Positions 16,524 to 22,740 of a stretch of 22,740 bases of DNA are shown piece by piece. The translations under genes and the position numbers were made by a program. This DNA comes from Burkholderiales bacterium (GTDB lineage Bacteria > Pseudomonadota > Gammaproteobacteria > Burkholderiales > CAIKXV01): NCBI GenBank assembly GCA_019751575.1, contig JAIENF010000146.1:1-22740 (forward strand), in the 5' to 3' direction. Position 1 is the stretch's first letter; each line of letters begins with the position of its first letter. Below the pieces are notes generated by a model, which was given only the letters and a program-made list of their open reading frames with translations, was not told the DNA's origin and did no database searches.

Positions 16524-18373
16524 TTCTTCGCTGCCTCGATCGCGCGGATGTCGGTGCCGTCGAAATCCGCCGGCCATGCATGGGTGACGAAGGGCAGCGC
16601 TGCACCGCCGCGCGCCTTGCGTGCAGACGCGCGCAGCGCCTGCGTCACCGCCTCGTCCACGGCCCAGGCCTTGCGGTCGATGACCACGCCGTACTGCGAA
16701 CGCGCGAGTGCGTCGGACAGCAGTTCGTTGCGCACGTCGCGCAGCACCCGCAGCGGATCGCGTTCCAGCGGATCGCCCCAGCCGCCGCCCCCGGCGAGCA
16801 CCGTGCGGAACACGTCGCCGCGATGGATCGCGCGGGTGAACTTGCCGGTCAACGGCTCTTCCTGCGGCGTGCCCGGGTTGAGCACGTTCTCCGACGGCCG
16901 CCCCGGCTGGCCGCCATACAGCCCGAACGCCGGGAAGCGCTTGCGGTCGGCGCGCACCGACAGCACCGCCTCGCCTTCCAGGAAGCGGTAGTCGCGCTTG
17001 TACGGCGCGCCGCCCCGGTACTTGCCCGGGCCGAACTTGTCCGGCACGAATTCGTAGGACAGGAACTGGATCGGGTACTCGGCCTCGATCGACTCCACCG
17101 CATGCGAGGCCATGTTGCCCTTGATGTGCGACAGCCCGTCATGGCCGTCGTCGAAGGCGCGCGCACCCCACGAGCCGCAGGTGAAGTCGACATAGATGAA
17201 CGACTTGCGGTCGCGGTAGTAGCCACCGATCGACACGTTGGTGTTGCCGCCGTCGGATGCCGTCATGCCGTTGTCGGGCAGCATCTGGGCGAGCGCGCCG
17301 AAGGTGGCATCGGTCATCCGGAAGCCGGTCATCGCGCGCGCCGCGCAGGCACCCGGCATGATCACGTTGGCGATCGTGCCCTCGGGCGCGACGACCTTGA
17401 TCGGCCGTGATGCACCCTCGGCATTGGGGATGTCCTGCGGGAGGATCGCGCGCACGGCGGTCCAGGCCGACCCGCAGCTGTAGCTGTAGGTCGAATTGAT
17501 CGCCCCGCGCACCTGCGGGCTGGACCCGGTGTAGTCGACCTCCATCTCGTCGCCGTGCTTCCTCACGGTCACGAACAGGCGGATCGGCTTGTCGCGGTCG
17601 ACGCCGTCGTCGTCGATCCAGTCCTCGAAGCTCCATTCGCCGTCGGGAAGCTTCTCGATCGCCGCGCGGGTGACGCGCTCGGCGTAGATGTTGATTTCCT
17701 TCATGAAGAAGGAGACGGTGTCGGCGCCGTAGCGCTCGACCAGCTCGAGGAACTGCTTCTCCGCCACGTAGCAGGCCGACAGCTGCGCGGTGAGGTCCCC
17801 GACCACCTTGTCCGGCACCCGCACGTTCGCCTCGAAGATGCGGAAGAAGGTGAAGTTCTTCACGCCGCGGTCGTACAGCTTGATCGGCGGGATGCGGATC
17901 CCTTCCTGGAAGATCTCGGTCGAGTCGGCCGCGCTCGACCCCGGCACCCGGCCACCGACATCGGTGTGGTGCGCGATGGTGCAGGCAAACGCGAGCCGCT
18001 TTCCATCCACGAAGATCGGCTGGAACACGAAGATGTCCGGCAGGTGCATGCCGCCTTCGAACGGGTCGTTCATCGCGAACACGTCGCCCGGATGGATGTC
18101 GCCCTCGAAGCACTTCATCACCGACTGCAGCGCGACCGGGATCGCGCCGAGATGGCCCGACAGCGTCAGCCCCTGCGCGACGATCACGCCATCGCCGTCG
18201 GCGAACGCGGTGGAGAAATCCATGTTGTTCTTCACCACCGAGGTGTAGCTGGTCCGGTGCACGGTGACCGCCATCTCGTCGGCGATCGCCGCCACCGAGT
18301 TCTTGAACAGCTCGAAGGCGATCGGGTCGCGCGTCGCGGAAGCGATGGTCGGTGCAGCCGTCGGTGCATTCAT
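16520..18373 (-). CDS. hyuB: Hydantoinase B/oxoprolinase subunit (HyuB family)
   Basis: A 617-residue cytoplasmic protein, usual length about 520-620. Family landmarks are PIAFELFKNSVAAIADEM near the N-terminus, VHRTSYTSVVKNNMDFS, FAMNDPFEGGMHLPD, the metal-suspect HHTDVGG, then TASDGGNTN and a glycine-rich end AGGGGWGDPLERDP. HyuB is the partner of HyuA in ATP-driven ring opening of hydantoins or oxoproline. The ATG at 18373 has GCGAGG upstream and is 117 bases from the divergent epimerase-like gene. The stop overlaps hyuA's start by four bases. The C-terminal 60 residues past the glycine-rich motif include a charged linker (RKARGG) and look intact. An upstream open extension to 19051 lies over the epimerase gene and is rejected. 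Confidence 0.92.
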   Translation of the reverse strand: MNAPTAAPTIASATRDPIAFELFKNSVAAIADEMAVTVHRTSYTSVVKNNMDFSTAFADGDGVIVAQGLTLSGHLGAIPVALQSVMKCFEGDIHPGDVFAMNDPFEGGMHLPDIFVFQPIFVDGKRLAFACTIAHHTDVGGRVPGSSAADSTEIFQEGIRIPPIKLYDRGVKNFTFFRIFEANVRVPDKVVGDLTAQLSACYVAEKQFLELVERYGADTVSFFMKEINIYAERVTRAAIEKLPDGEWSFEDWIDDDGVDRDKPIRLFVTVRKHGDEMEVDYTGSSPQVRGAINSTYSYSCGSAWTAVRAILPQDIPNAEGASRPIKVVAPEGTIANVIMPGACAARAMTGFRMTDATFGALAQMLPDNGMTASDGGNTNVSIGGYYRDRKSFIYVDFTCGSWGARAFDDGHDGLSHIKGNMASHAVESIEAEYPIQFLSYEFVPDKFGPGKYRGGAPYKRDYRFLEGEAVLSVRADRKRFPAFGLYGGQPGRPSENVLNPGTPQEEPLTGKFTRAIHRGDVFRTVLAGGGGWGDPLERDPLRVLRDVRNELLSDALARSQYGVVIDRKAWAVDEAVTQALRASARKARGGAALPFVTHAWPADFDGTDIRAIEAAKK

Positions 18374-18430
18374 CTGGGGCCTCGCCCGGGAACGGATTCC
18401 GCTAGCGTACCGGCAAATCGATCGGCCCGG

Positions 18431-18440
18431 CAGGTACCTG
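18431..18440. promoter_or_regulatory. Palindromic operator candidate in the hyuB/epimerase gap
   Basis: CAGGTACCTG is a perfect ten-base palindrome in the 117-base divergent gap. The half-site CAGGTA recurs at 18451-18456, 20 bases on, where it overlaps a TATGAT -10 candidate (18455-18460) for the plus-strand gene. Two spaced copies of one half-site around a promoter suggest a regulator binding site. No regulator gene is adjacent. Confidence 0.4.
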
Positions 18441-18454
18441 TCGCGCCGCACAGG

Positions 18455-18460
18455 TATGAT
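18455..18460 (+). promoter_or_regulatory. Candidate -10 element for the epimerase-like gene
   Basis: TATGAT lies 30 bases before the ATG of the epimerase-like gene and would place the transcript start about 24 bases ahead of it. The -35 region is occupied by the CAGGTACCTG palindrome and has no consensus match, as expected for an activator-dependent or repressible promoter. Confidence 0.35.
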
Positions 18461-18490
18461 GCGGAGGCCCGTCCACATCCCGGACCCCCG

Positions 18491-19312
18491 ATGACCGATC
18501 TCGCACATCGGCTTGCGCTCCATACCTGGTCGATCGACACCACGCCGCTTGGCGATGCGCTGGCGGCCGCGCGCGACGGCGGCTTCGATGCGATGGAGCT
18601 GCGCCGGATCGACTTCACCCGATGCCACGACGGCGGCATGAGCAACGCACAGGTGCTCGACATGGTGAAGGCGAGCGGCATGAAGATCGCCGTGCTGGGC
18701 ACCGAGTACGGCCTGCTGTTCGCGGACGGCGACGAACGGCGCCGGCTGTTCGACGTGTTCGTCGAGACCTGCACGAATGCCGTGGCGATGGGCTGTCCGA
18801 TGATCATGACCGCCCCGGGCCAGAATGCCGGCACGTTGGCGCAGGCTGCACTGTCGCTGCGCGAGGCCGCGCAGATCGCCGCCGACCACGGGCTGCGCCT
18901 CGCGCTCGAGTTCAATTCGCAGCACGACGTGATCAACCACCTGGAGGTCGCGCGCGAGATCATCGCGAAGGCCGGGCATCCGGCGGCCGGGCTGCTGATC
19001 GATGCCTACCACCTGCAGCGCAGCGGCTCGCCCGGCCGCGGCTTCGCGCATGTCGCGCCGGAAGAGATCTTCACCTTCCAGTACAGCGACGTGCCCGCGG
19101 GTCCGCCGCCCGGACAGCGCCGGCCGACCGACCGGCTCATTCCCGGGCAGGGCATCGTGCAGTGGCAGGGGGTGTTCGACCTGCTGCGCGAGAAGGGCTA
19201 CGGCGGATACCTGAGTTTCGAGGCGCCGAATCCGGCGCTGTGGGCCCGGCCGCCGGCCGAGGTCACGCGCGAAGCGGCGCAGGCCACCCGCCGGCTGCTT
19301 GCGCTGTCATGA
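18491..19312 (+). CDS. Sugar phosphate isomerase/epimerase-like TIM-barrel protein
   Basis: A 273-residue single-domain protein of the xylose-isomerase-like TIM-barrel (AP endonuclease 2) superfamily. Visible barrel elements are LALHTWSID at strand 1, GFDAMELRRIDF at strand 2, KIAVLGTEYG at strand 3, LALEFNS with a probable metal-binding glutamate at strand 5 or so, LLIDAYHLQRSG with D and H ligands, and GYLSFEAPNP with a second glutamate at the end. Members isomerise or epimerise sugars or hydroxy acids, or dehydrate inositol derivatives (IolE), using a divalent metal. The substrate here is unknown. The ATG at 18491 has only a weak ribosome site. It is divergent from hyuBA and precedes a Bug protein gene by 79 bases, so it probably belongs to one uptake-and-breakdown cluster with them. 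Confidence 0.85.
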   Translation: MTDLAHRLALHTWSIDTTPLGDALAAARDGGFDAMELRRIDFTRCHDGGMSNAQVLDMVKASGMKIAVLGTEYGLLFADGDERRRLFDVFVETCTNAVAMGCPMIMTAPGQNAGTLAQAALSLREAAQIAADHGLRLALEFNSQHDVINHLEVAREIIAKAGHPAAGLLIDAYHLQRSGSPGRGFAHVAPEEIFTFQYSDVPAGPPPGQRRPTDRLIPGQGIVQWQGVFDLLREKGYGGYLSFEAPNPALWARPPAEVTREAAQATRRLLALS

Positions 19313-19391
19313 TGCAACCCTGAACCACCGGCCCGCCCCGCCCGCAAGAGGCGACGGGCCTGCAACGACCCCATCCCCTGGAGGAGCCACG

Positions 19392-20408
19392 ATGCCGCAC
19401 CTGCCGTCCCCCGCCGAGACCCGGCGCACCGTCCGTCCGTCCCTCGCCGCCGCCACCGTCATTGCCGGTGCCGGCGCCCTGCTGGCGCTGCCGCAGGCGG
19501 CCATCGCGCAGGCCTTCCCCGCGAAGCCGGTGCGGCTGGTCGTCGCGCAGGCGGCCGGCAGCGCGACCGACGTCATCGCGCGCATCTTCACCCCGCGCTG
19601 GAGCGAACTGCTCGGCCAGCCGGTGGTGGTGGACATCCGTCCGGGTGCCGGAGGGGCGCTCGGCGCCGAGATCACCGCCAAGTCGCCACCCGACGGCTAC
19701 ACCGCGCTGCTGGCGAACATCTCGACCCACGGCGTGAACCCGGCGCTGTATGCCAAGCTCCCCTACGATCCGGTGAAGGATTTCTCGCCGGTGTCCCTGG
19801 TGAGCACCACCGCCAACGTGGTGGTCGTGCATCCGTCGGTTCCGGCGAAGTCGGTAAAGGAACTGATCGCCCTGGCGCGCAGCAAGCCGGGCCAGCTCAA
19901 CTACAGTTCGGCCGGGCCCGGCAGTTCGCAGCACCTCGCCGCGGCGCTGCTCAACACGATGGCGAAGGTCGACACCGTGCACGTGCCCTTCCGCGGCAGC
20001 CCGCCCGCACTGGCGGGCGTGGTCGCCGGCGAGATCGCGTTCATGCTGCCCACGGTGACCACCGCCCTGCCGCATATCCAGAACGGCCGGGTGCGCGCGC
20101 TCGCGGTGACCGGGCTGACCCGGTCCGAAGAACTGCCCAACCTGCCTACCGTGGCCGAAACACTGCCCGGCTTCGACGTGGTGAGCTGGTGGGGCGTGGT
20201 CGCCCCGGCCAACGTGCCACGGCCGGTGATCGATCGCCTGAACGGCGACCTCGTCAAGACGCTGGCGACGGCCGAAGTGAGGGCCGGCCTGCTCAAGGTC
20301 GGGATGACCGCAGCCAGCACCACGCCCGACCAGTTCGCCCAGTACATCCGCGACGAGATCGCCAAATGGACGCGGGTGGCGAAGGCCGCGAACATCAAGC
20401 TCGAGTGA
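19392..20408 (+). CDS. Bug/TctC-family substrate-binding protein (second copy)
   Basis: A 338-residue periplasmic binding protein. The leader covers residues 1 to about 40, with a long basic/polar N-region (ETRRTVRPS) before a hydrophobic core and AIAQA cleavage site. The mature part opens FPAKPVRLVVAQAAGSATDVIAR, shortened here to the pocket segment, and continues with LGQPVVVDIRPGAGG, AKSPPDGYT, KLPYDPVKDFSPVSL, VHPSVPA and VPFRGSPPAL, matching Bug proteins throughout. The ATG at 19392 has GGAGGAG seven bases upstream. It shares motifs with the Bug protein at 9503 but is a distinct paralogue. Its place after the epimerase-like gene and across from hyuBA suggests that it binds the substrate of that pathway. 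It converges with the DctP-like gene over a 42-base gap rich in G+C, with no clear terminator. Confidence 0.92.
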   Translation: MPHLPSPAETRRTVRPSLAAATVIAGAGALLALPQAAIAQAFPAKPVRLVVAQAAGSATDVIARIFTPRWSELLGQPVVVDIRPGAGGALGAEITAKSPPDGYTALLANISTHGVNPALYAKLPYDPVKDFSPVSLVSTTANVVVVHPSVPAKSVKELIALARSKPGQLNYSSAGPGSSQHLAAALLNTMAKVDTVHVPFRGSPPALAGVVAGEIAFMLPTVTTALPHIQNGRVRALAVTGLTRSEELPNLPTVAETLPGFDVVSWWGVVAPANVPRPVIDRLNGDLVKTLATAEVRAGLLKVGMTAASTTPDQFAQYIRDEIAKWTRVAKAANIKLE

Positions 20409-20450
20409 TCGTGCGCCGGGCCGGCGGGCGCCACCGTGCGGGGCGTCCGT

Positions 20451-21389
20451 TCAGCCCAGCCTGCCGACCGAATCCTCGAGCAGCGTCCATGCAGTGCGCC
20501 CGAAACGGTCCTTCGCGCGCTGGTAGAAGTCGGCGGACAGCGCGCGCCGGAAGCCGGCCACGTCCGCGGTGTTGAAGACCATCCCGCGGTCGGCCAGCCC
20601 GCGCTCCAGGTCGTGGTTGAAGGCGTCGGTGTACGCGCACTGGCGCGCCACGTGCTTCGCCACCGCGCGTTCGACCAGCGCCTGCGTCGCCTCGGGCAGC
20701 CGCTGCACGAAGCCGAGGTTGCCGATCAGGTTGAAGCCCGACCACATGTGGCTGGTCAGGCTCACGTAGCGGGTGACCTCGTACAGCCGGTTCACCTCGC
20801 ACACCGCCAGCGGGTTCTCCTGGCCGTCGACCCGGCCGCTCGCCAGCGACGAATACAGTTCGCTGATGTTGGCCACCACCGGCGTCGCGCCGAGCGCGGT
20901 GAAGGTGTCGATGAACAGCGGGCTGTCGGGCACGCGCATGCGCACGCCGGCGAGGTCTTCGACGGCGCGGATCGGCTTCTCGCGCATCACGATGTGGCGG
21001 AAGCCGTTCTCCATCAGGCCGCCGCGGAAGCCGCGGATGCCGGCGGCGAGCATCTCGCGGCGCAGGTACTCGCCCAGCGGCCCGCCGTCGGCCGCGCGCA
21101 CCTGCGCCTGGCTGGTGAAGGCGAACGGGAGGCCCTGGATGCCGGCCGCCGGCACCACCTCGCCGAGCAGCCCGCCCATCAGCACGATGAACTCGACCTC
21201 GCCGGCGATCAGCATCTTCAGCGCCGCGGGATCGGACCCCGGGATGCCGGCGTTCTGCGCATGGACGGTGATGTCGAGCGCACCGCCGGTGCCCTGTCGG
21301 ACTTCGTCCCACAGGTCGACCAGGAAGCCGTGCAGGTGGCTCTTCTCGGGCTGGTTGTGGAACTGCCTGCCGGCCAGCGCGGACGCCAT
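20451..21389 (-). CDS. DctP-like TRAP solute-binding protein, leaderless
   Basis: A 312-residue protein of the DctP family. The signature arginine lies in VRMRVPDSPLF (R152), followed by ALGATPVVANISELYSSLASG and VDGQENP (188-193), which together define DctP ligand binding of carboxylates. The N-terminus from ATG 21389 reads MASALAGRQFHNQPEKSHLH and enters the first mature strand at once; there is no basic-hydrophobic leader, and none exists in the open frame upstream, which lies inside the dehydrogenase gene. A normal DctP protein would need export to the periplasm to serve a TRAP permease, and no DctQ or DctM gene is present. The start is two bases after the dehydrogenase stop, so the two are translated together. 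It could be a cytoplasmic ligand-binding partner of that enzyme, or exported by another route. Confidence 0.85.
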   Translation of the reverse strand: MASALAGRQFHNQPEKSHLHGFLVDLWDEVRQGTGGALDITVHAQNAGIPGSDPAALKMLIAGEVEFIVLMGGLLGEVVPAAGIQGLPFAFTSQAQVRAADGGPLGEYLRREMLAAGIRGFRGGLMENGFRHIVMREKPIRAVEDLAGVRMRVPDSPLFIDTFTALGATPVVANISELYSSLASGRVDGQENPLAVCEVNRLYEVTRYVSLTSHMWSGFNLIGNLGFVQRLPEATQALVERAVAKHVARQCAYTDAFNHDLERGLADRGMVFNTADVAGFRRALSADFYQRAKDRFGRTAWTLLEDSVGRLG

Positions 21390-21391
21390 GC

Positions 21392-22156
21392 TCAGAACAT
21401 CACCCGGCCGCCGTTGACGTCGAGGGACACGCCGTTGATGTAGCTCGCGGCATCGGACGCGAGCCAGAGCATCGCGTTCACATGGTCGATCGGCTCGGCC
21501 AGCCGGCGCAGCGGGATGGTCGACGCCATCTGCTCGACCTGCTCCGGCGTGCGCAGCGCGGCCACGCGCGGGGTCAGGGTGGTGATCGGCGCGATCGAGT
21601 TGGCCGTGATGTTGTGCGGCCCGAGTTCCCAGGCGAGGAAGCGGGTGAGCTGGATCACGCCGGCCTTGGCCGCGCCATAGGCCGGCGACGAGGTCGCATG
21701 CACGGTACGCCCGGAGATCGACGCGATGTTGATGATGCGCCCGGCCCTGGAGGCCTTCAGCGGCGGGATCGCCGCCTTGCACATCAGGAAGGTGCCGCGC
21801 AGGTTGAGCGCGATCACCGTGTCGAATTCCTCGACCGGCATCTGCTCGATGTTCAGCATCTTCGTGTAGCCGCCGGCGCAGTTCACCAGCACGTCGAGGC
21901 CACCGAAGGCGCCGGTCACCGCCGCGATGGCCGCCTGCACCGAGGCTTCGTCGGAAATGTCGCAGTGCACATGCGAGGCCGTGTACCCGGCCGCGCGCAA
22001 CCCGGCGGCCAGCGCCTCGGCCTCGGCACGCGCGATATCGACCAGCGCCACCTTCGCCCCCTGCGCGGCGAACTCGCGCGCGGCCACTGCGCCGATGCCC
22101 GATGCCGCGCCGGTGATCGCCACCGTCCTGCCCTTCAATTCCGGATATGACGCCAT
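21392..22156 (-). CDS. Short-chain dehydrogenase/reductase (classical SDR)
   Basis: A 254-residue classical SDR, complete. Landmarks: TGAASGIG (15-22) for the dinucleotide, D40 at the end of strand 2 indicating NAD(H) preference, NCAGG (92-96), and the catalytic set N118, S146, Y160 and K164 in the order N-S-YxxxK. The C-terminal YINGVSLDVNGG is the usual SDR ending. It should oxidise or reduce a hydroxyl/keto group of a small organic acid or alcohol in the cytoplasm; specificity is not readable. ATG 22156 is chosen because AAAGG lies seven bases upstream; the frame reaches ATG 22195, but that start sits inside the palindromic promoter region and has no ribosome site. It is co-transcribed with the DctP-like gene just downstream and divergent from the spermidine-synthase-like gene. 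Confidence 0.92.
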   Translation of the reverse strand: MASYPELKGRTVAITGAASGIGAVAAREFAAQGAKVALVDIARAEAEALAAGLRAAGYTASHVHCDISDEASVQAAIAAVTGAFGGLDVLVNCAGGYTKMLNIEQMPVEEFDTVIALNLRGTFLMCKAAIPPLKASRAGRIINIASISGRTVHATSSPAYGAAKAGVIQLTRFLAWELGPHNITANSIAPITTLTPRVAALRTPEQVEQMASTIPLRRLAEPIDHVNAMLWLASDAASYINGVSLDVNGGRVMF

Positions 22157-22188
22157 GTGAACCTTTCGCACGGTTCGTGCGTTGAGAC

Positions 22189-22207
22189 ACCCCATATAAT
22201 ACGGGGT
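22189..22207. promoter_or_regulatory. Palindrome around a perfect -10 in a divergent gap
   Basis: ACCCC (22189-22193) and GGGGT (22203-22207) form an inverted repeat with nine bases between them. The spacer holds TATAAT (22195-22200), a perfect sigma-70 -10 for the plus strand and, read backwards, TATTAT (22201-22196) for the minus strand. Both divergent genes could therefore start here and be blocked by one bound dimer. No good -35 is visible on either side, which weakens the case. Confidence 0.45.
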
Positions 22208-22266
22208 TTGCCGCAGGCAGCCGGGCTGGCGACCGTGGACGCGCCCTCCGAAACCAAGGACACCCG

Positions 22267-22740
22267 ATGTACCTTTATGCCGTAACGATCTTTTTCAGCG
22301 CGTTCCTGCTGTTCCTGGTGCAGCCGCTGATCGCCAAGCAGATCCTGCCCTGGTTCGGCGGCTCCTCCGCGGTATGGACGACCTGCCTGGTGTTCTTCCA
22401 GAGCGTGCTTCTCGCAGGGTACGCATACACCGACTGGACCACCCGGCGGCTCGCGCCGAAGAAGCAGGCCTGGCTCCACATAGCCCTGCTGGTGGCGAGC
22501 CTGGCGGTGCTGCCGATCATCGCCGACGTGTCCTGGAAGCCGTCGGGCGACGAAGACCCGGCCCTGCGCATCCTCGGCCTGCTGCTGGTCACCATCGGCC
22601 TGCCCTACCTGCTGCTGTCGACCACCGGCCCGCTGGTCCAGGCCTGGTTCGCGCGCACCTTCAGCAATTCGGTGCCGTACCGGCTGTTCGCGCTGTCGAA
22701 CCTCGCCTCGATGCTGGCCCTGCTCTCCTACCCGGTCGCG
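22267..22740 (+). CDS. Membrane-embedded spermidine synthase-like protein (5' fragment)
   Basis: The open frame runs from ATG 22267 to the right edge (158 codons) without a stop. The first segment, FFSAFLLFLVQPLIAKQ, followed by LPWFGGSSAVWTTCLVFFQ and an AGYAYTDW stretch, is the hallmark of large bacterial proteins that carry an N-terminal set of membrane helices and a C-terminal spermidine-synthase/methyltransferase-like domain. About four helices are visible here (residues 2-18, 31-48, 77-93 and 104-122), with STTGPLVQAWFA after the fourth. The C-terminal catalytic-like domain would lie beyond the window and is not seen, so this call rests on the N-terminal signature. AAGGA lies seven bases upstream of the start. 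The actual reaction of this family is unproven. Confidence 0.78.
   Translation, partial: MYLYAVTIFFSAFLLFLVQPLIAKQILPWFGGSSAVWTTCLVFFQSVLLAGYAYTDWTTRRLAPKKQAWLHIALLVASLAVLPIIADVSWKPSGDEDPALRILGLLLVTIGLPYLLLSTTGPLVQAWFARTFSNSVPYRLFALSNLASMLALLSYPVA

Noticed and set aside
14628..16991. Long open frame (787 codons) on the plus strand opposite hyuA and hyuB
   Set aside because: Antisense shadow of two conserved genes, low-complexity composition, no ribosome site or family motif.
22157..22195. Upstream start for the short-chain dehydrogenase at 22195
   Set aside because: It would place the start codon within the palindromic -10 region, adds 13 residues of no family character, and lacks a ribosome site, whereas ATG 22156 has a good one.

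Overview
The window is a stretch of GC-rich chromosome (roughly two-thirds G+C by eye) that looks like a betaproteobacterium, most likely of the order Burkholderiales. This rests on two Bug/TctC-type tricarboxylate-transporter substrate-binding proteins, a hydantoinase/oxoprolinase pair, a LysR regulator, a PEP-CTERM (VPxPA-type) exosortase substrate, and codon use heavily biased to G/C in third positions. No rRNA, tRNA, CRISPR array, insertion sequence, integrase or phage gene was seen. The order assignment is inference from gene content, not from a marker gene.

Layout from left to right. (1) The truncated start of a 3-hydroxyacyl-CoA-dehydrogenase-like gene, translationally coupled to a small PLDc_N-like membrane protein, both on the minus strand. 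(2) A plus-strand TauE/SafE permease. (3) A minus-strand block: LysR regulator, dienelactone-hydrolase-family enzyme, class I/II aminotransferase (start and stop sharing one base with the hydrolase) and an exported protein of unknown function. (4) A plus-strand methyltransferase with a twin-arginine leader. (5) A minus-strand DksA/TraR-type zinc-finger protein followed by a TAXI-family solute-binding protein that has no leader peptide. (6) A plus-strand series: prfC (release factor 3), a Bug substrate-binding protein and a NicC-like flavin monooxygenase overlapping or abutting it. (7) A minus-strand BT1/MFS-type transporter. (8) A plus-strand PEP-CTERM protein with a strong terminator hairpin. 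(9) Minus-strand hyuB-hyuA with an ATGA overlap, divergent from (10) a TIM-barrel sugar-phosphate isomerase/epimerase-like gene and a second Bug protein. (11) A minus-strand short-chain dehydrogenase and a DctP-like protein, again without a leader peptide. (12) The start of a membrane-embedded spermidine-synthase-like protein running off the right end.

Much of the window is metabolic accessory content: several small clusters each pair one or two catabolic enzymes with an extracytoplasmic solute-binding protein (Bug + flavin monooxygenase; HyuAB + epimerase + Bug; SDR + DctP; DksA-like + TAXI). None of the four binding proteins has its cognate membrane permease nearby. Two of them, from two different TRAP families, start at well-supported codons yet have no export signal. 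The housekeeping anchors are prfC and possibly the DksA-like gene.

I did not find a clearly new multi-gene defence, mobile or RNA system. The best leads are the leaderless binding proteins, the NicC-like enzyme with two altered active-site positions, the exported methyltransferase, and two palindromic promoter/operator candidates (18431-18440 and 22189-22207).
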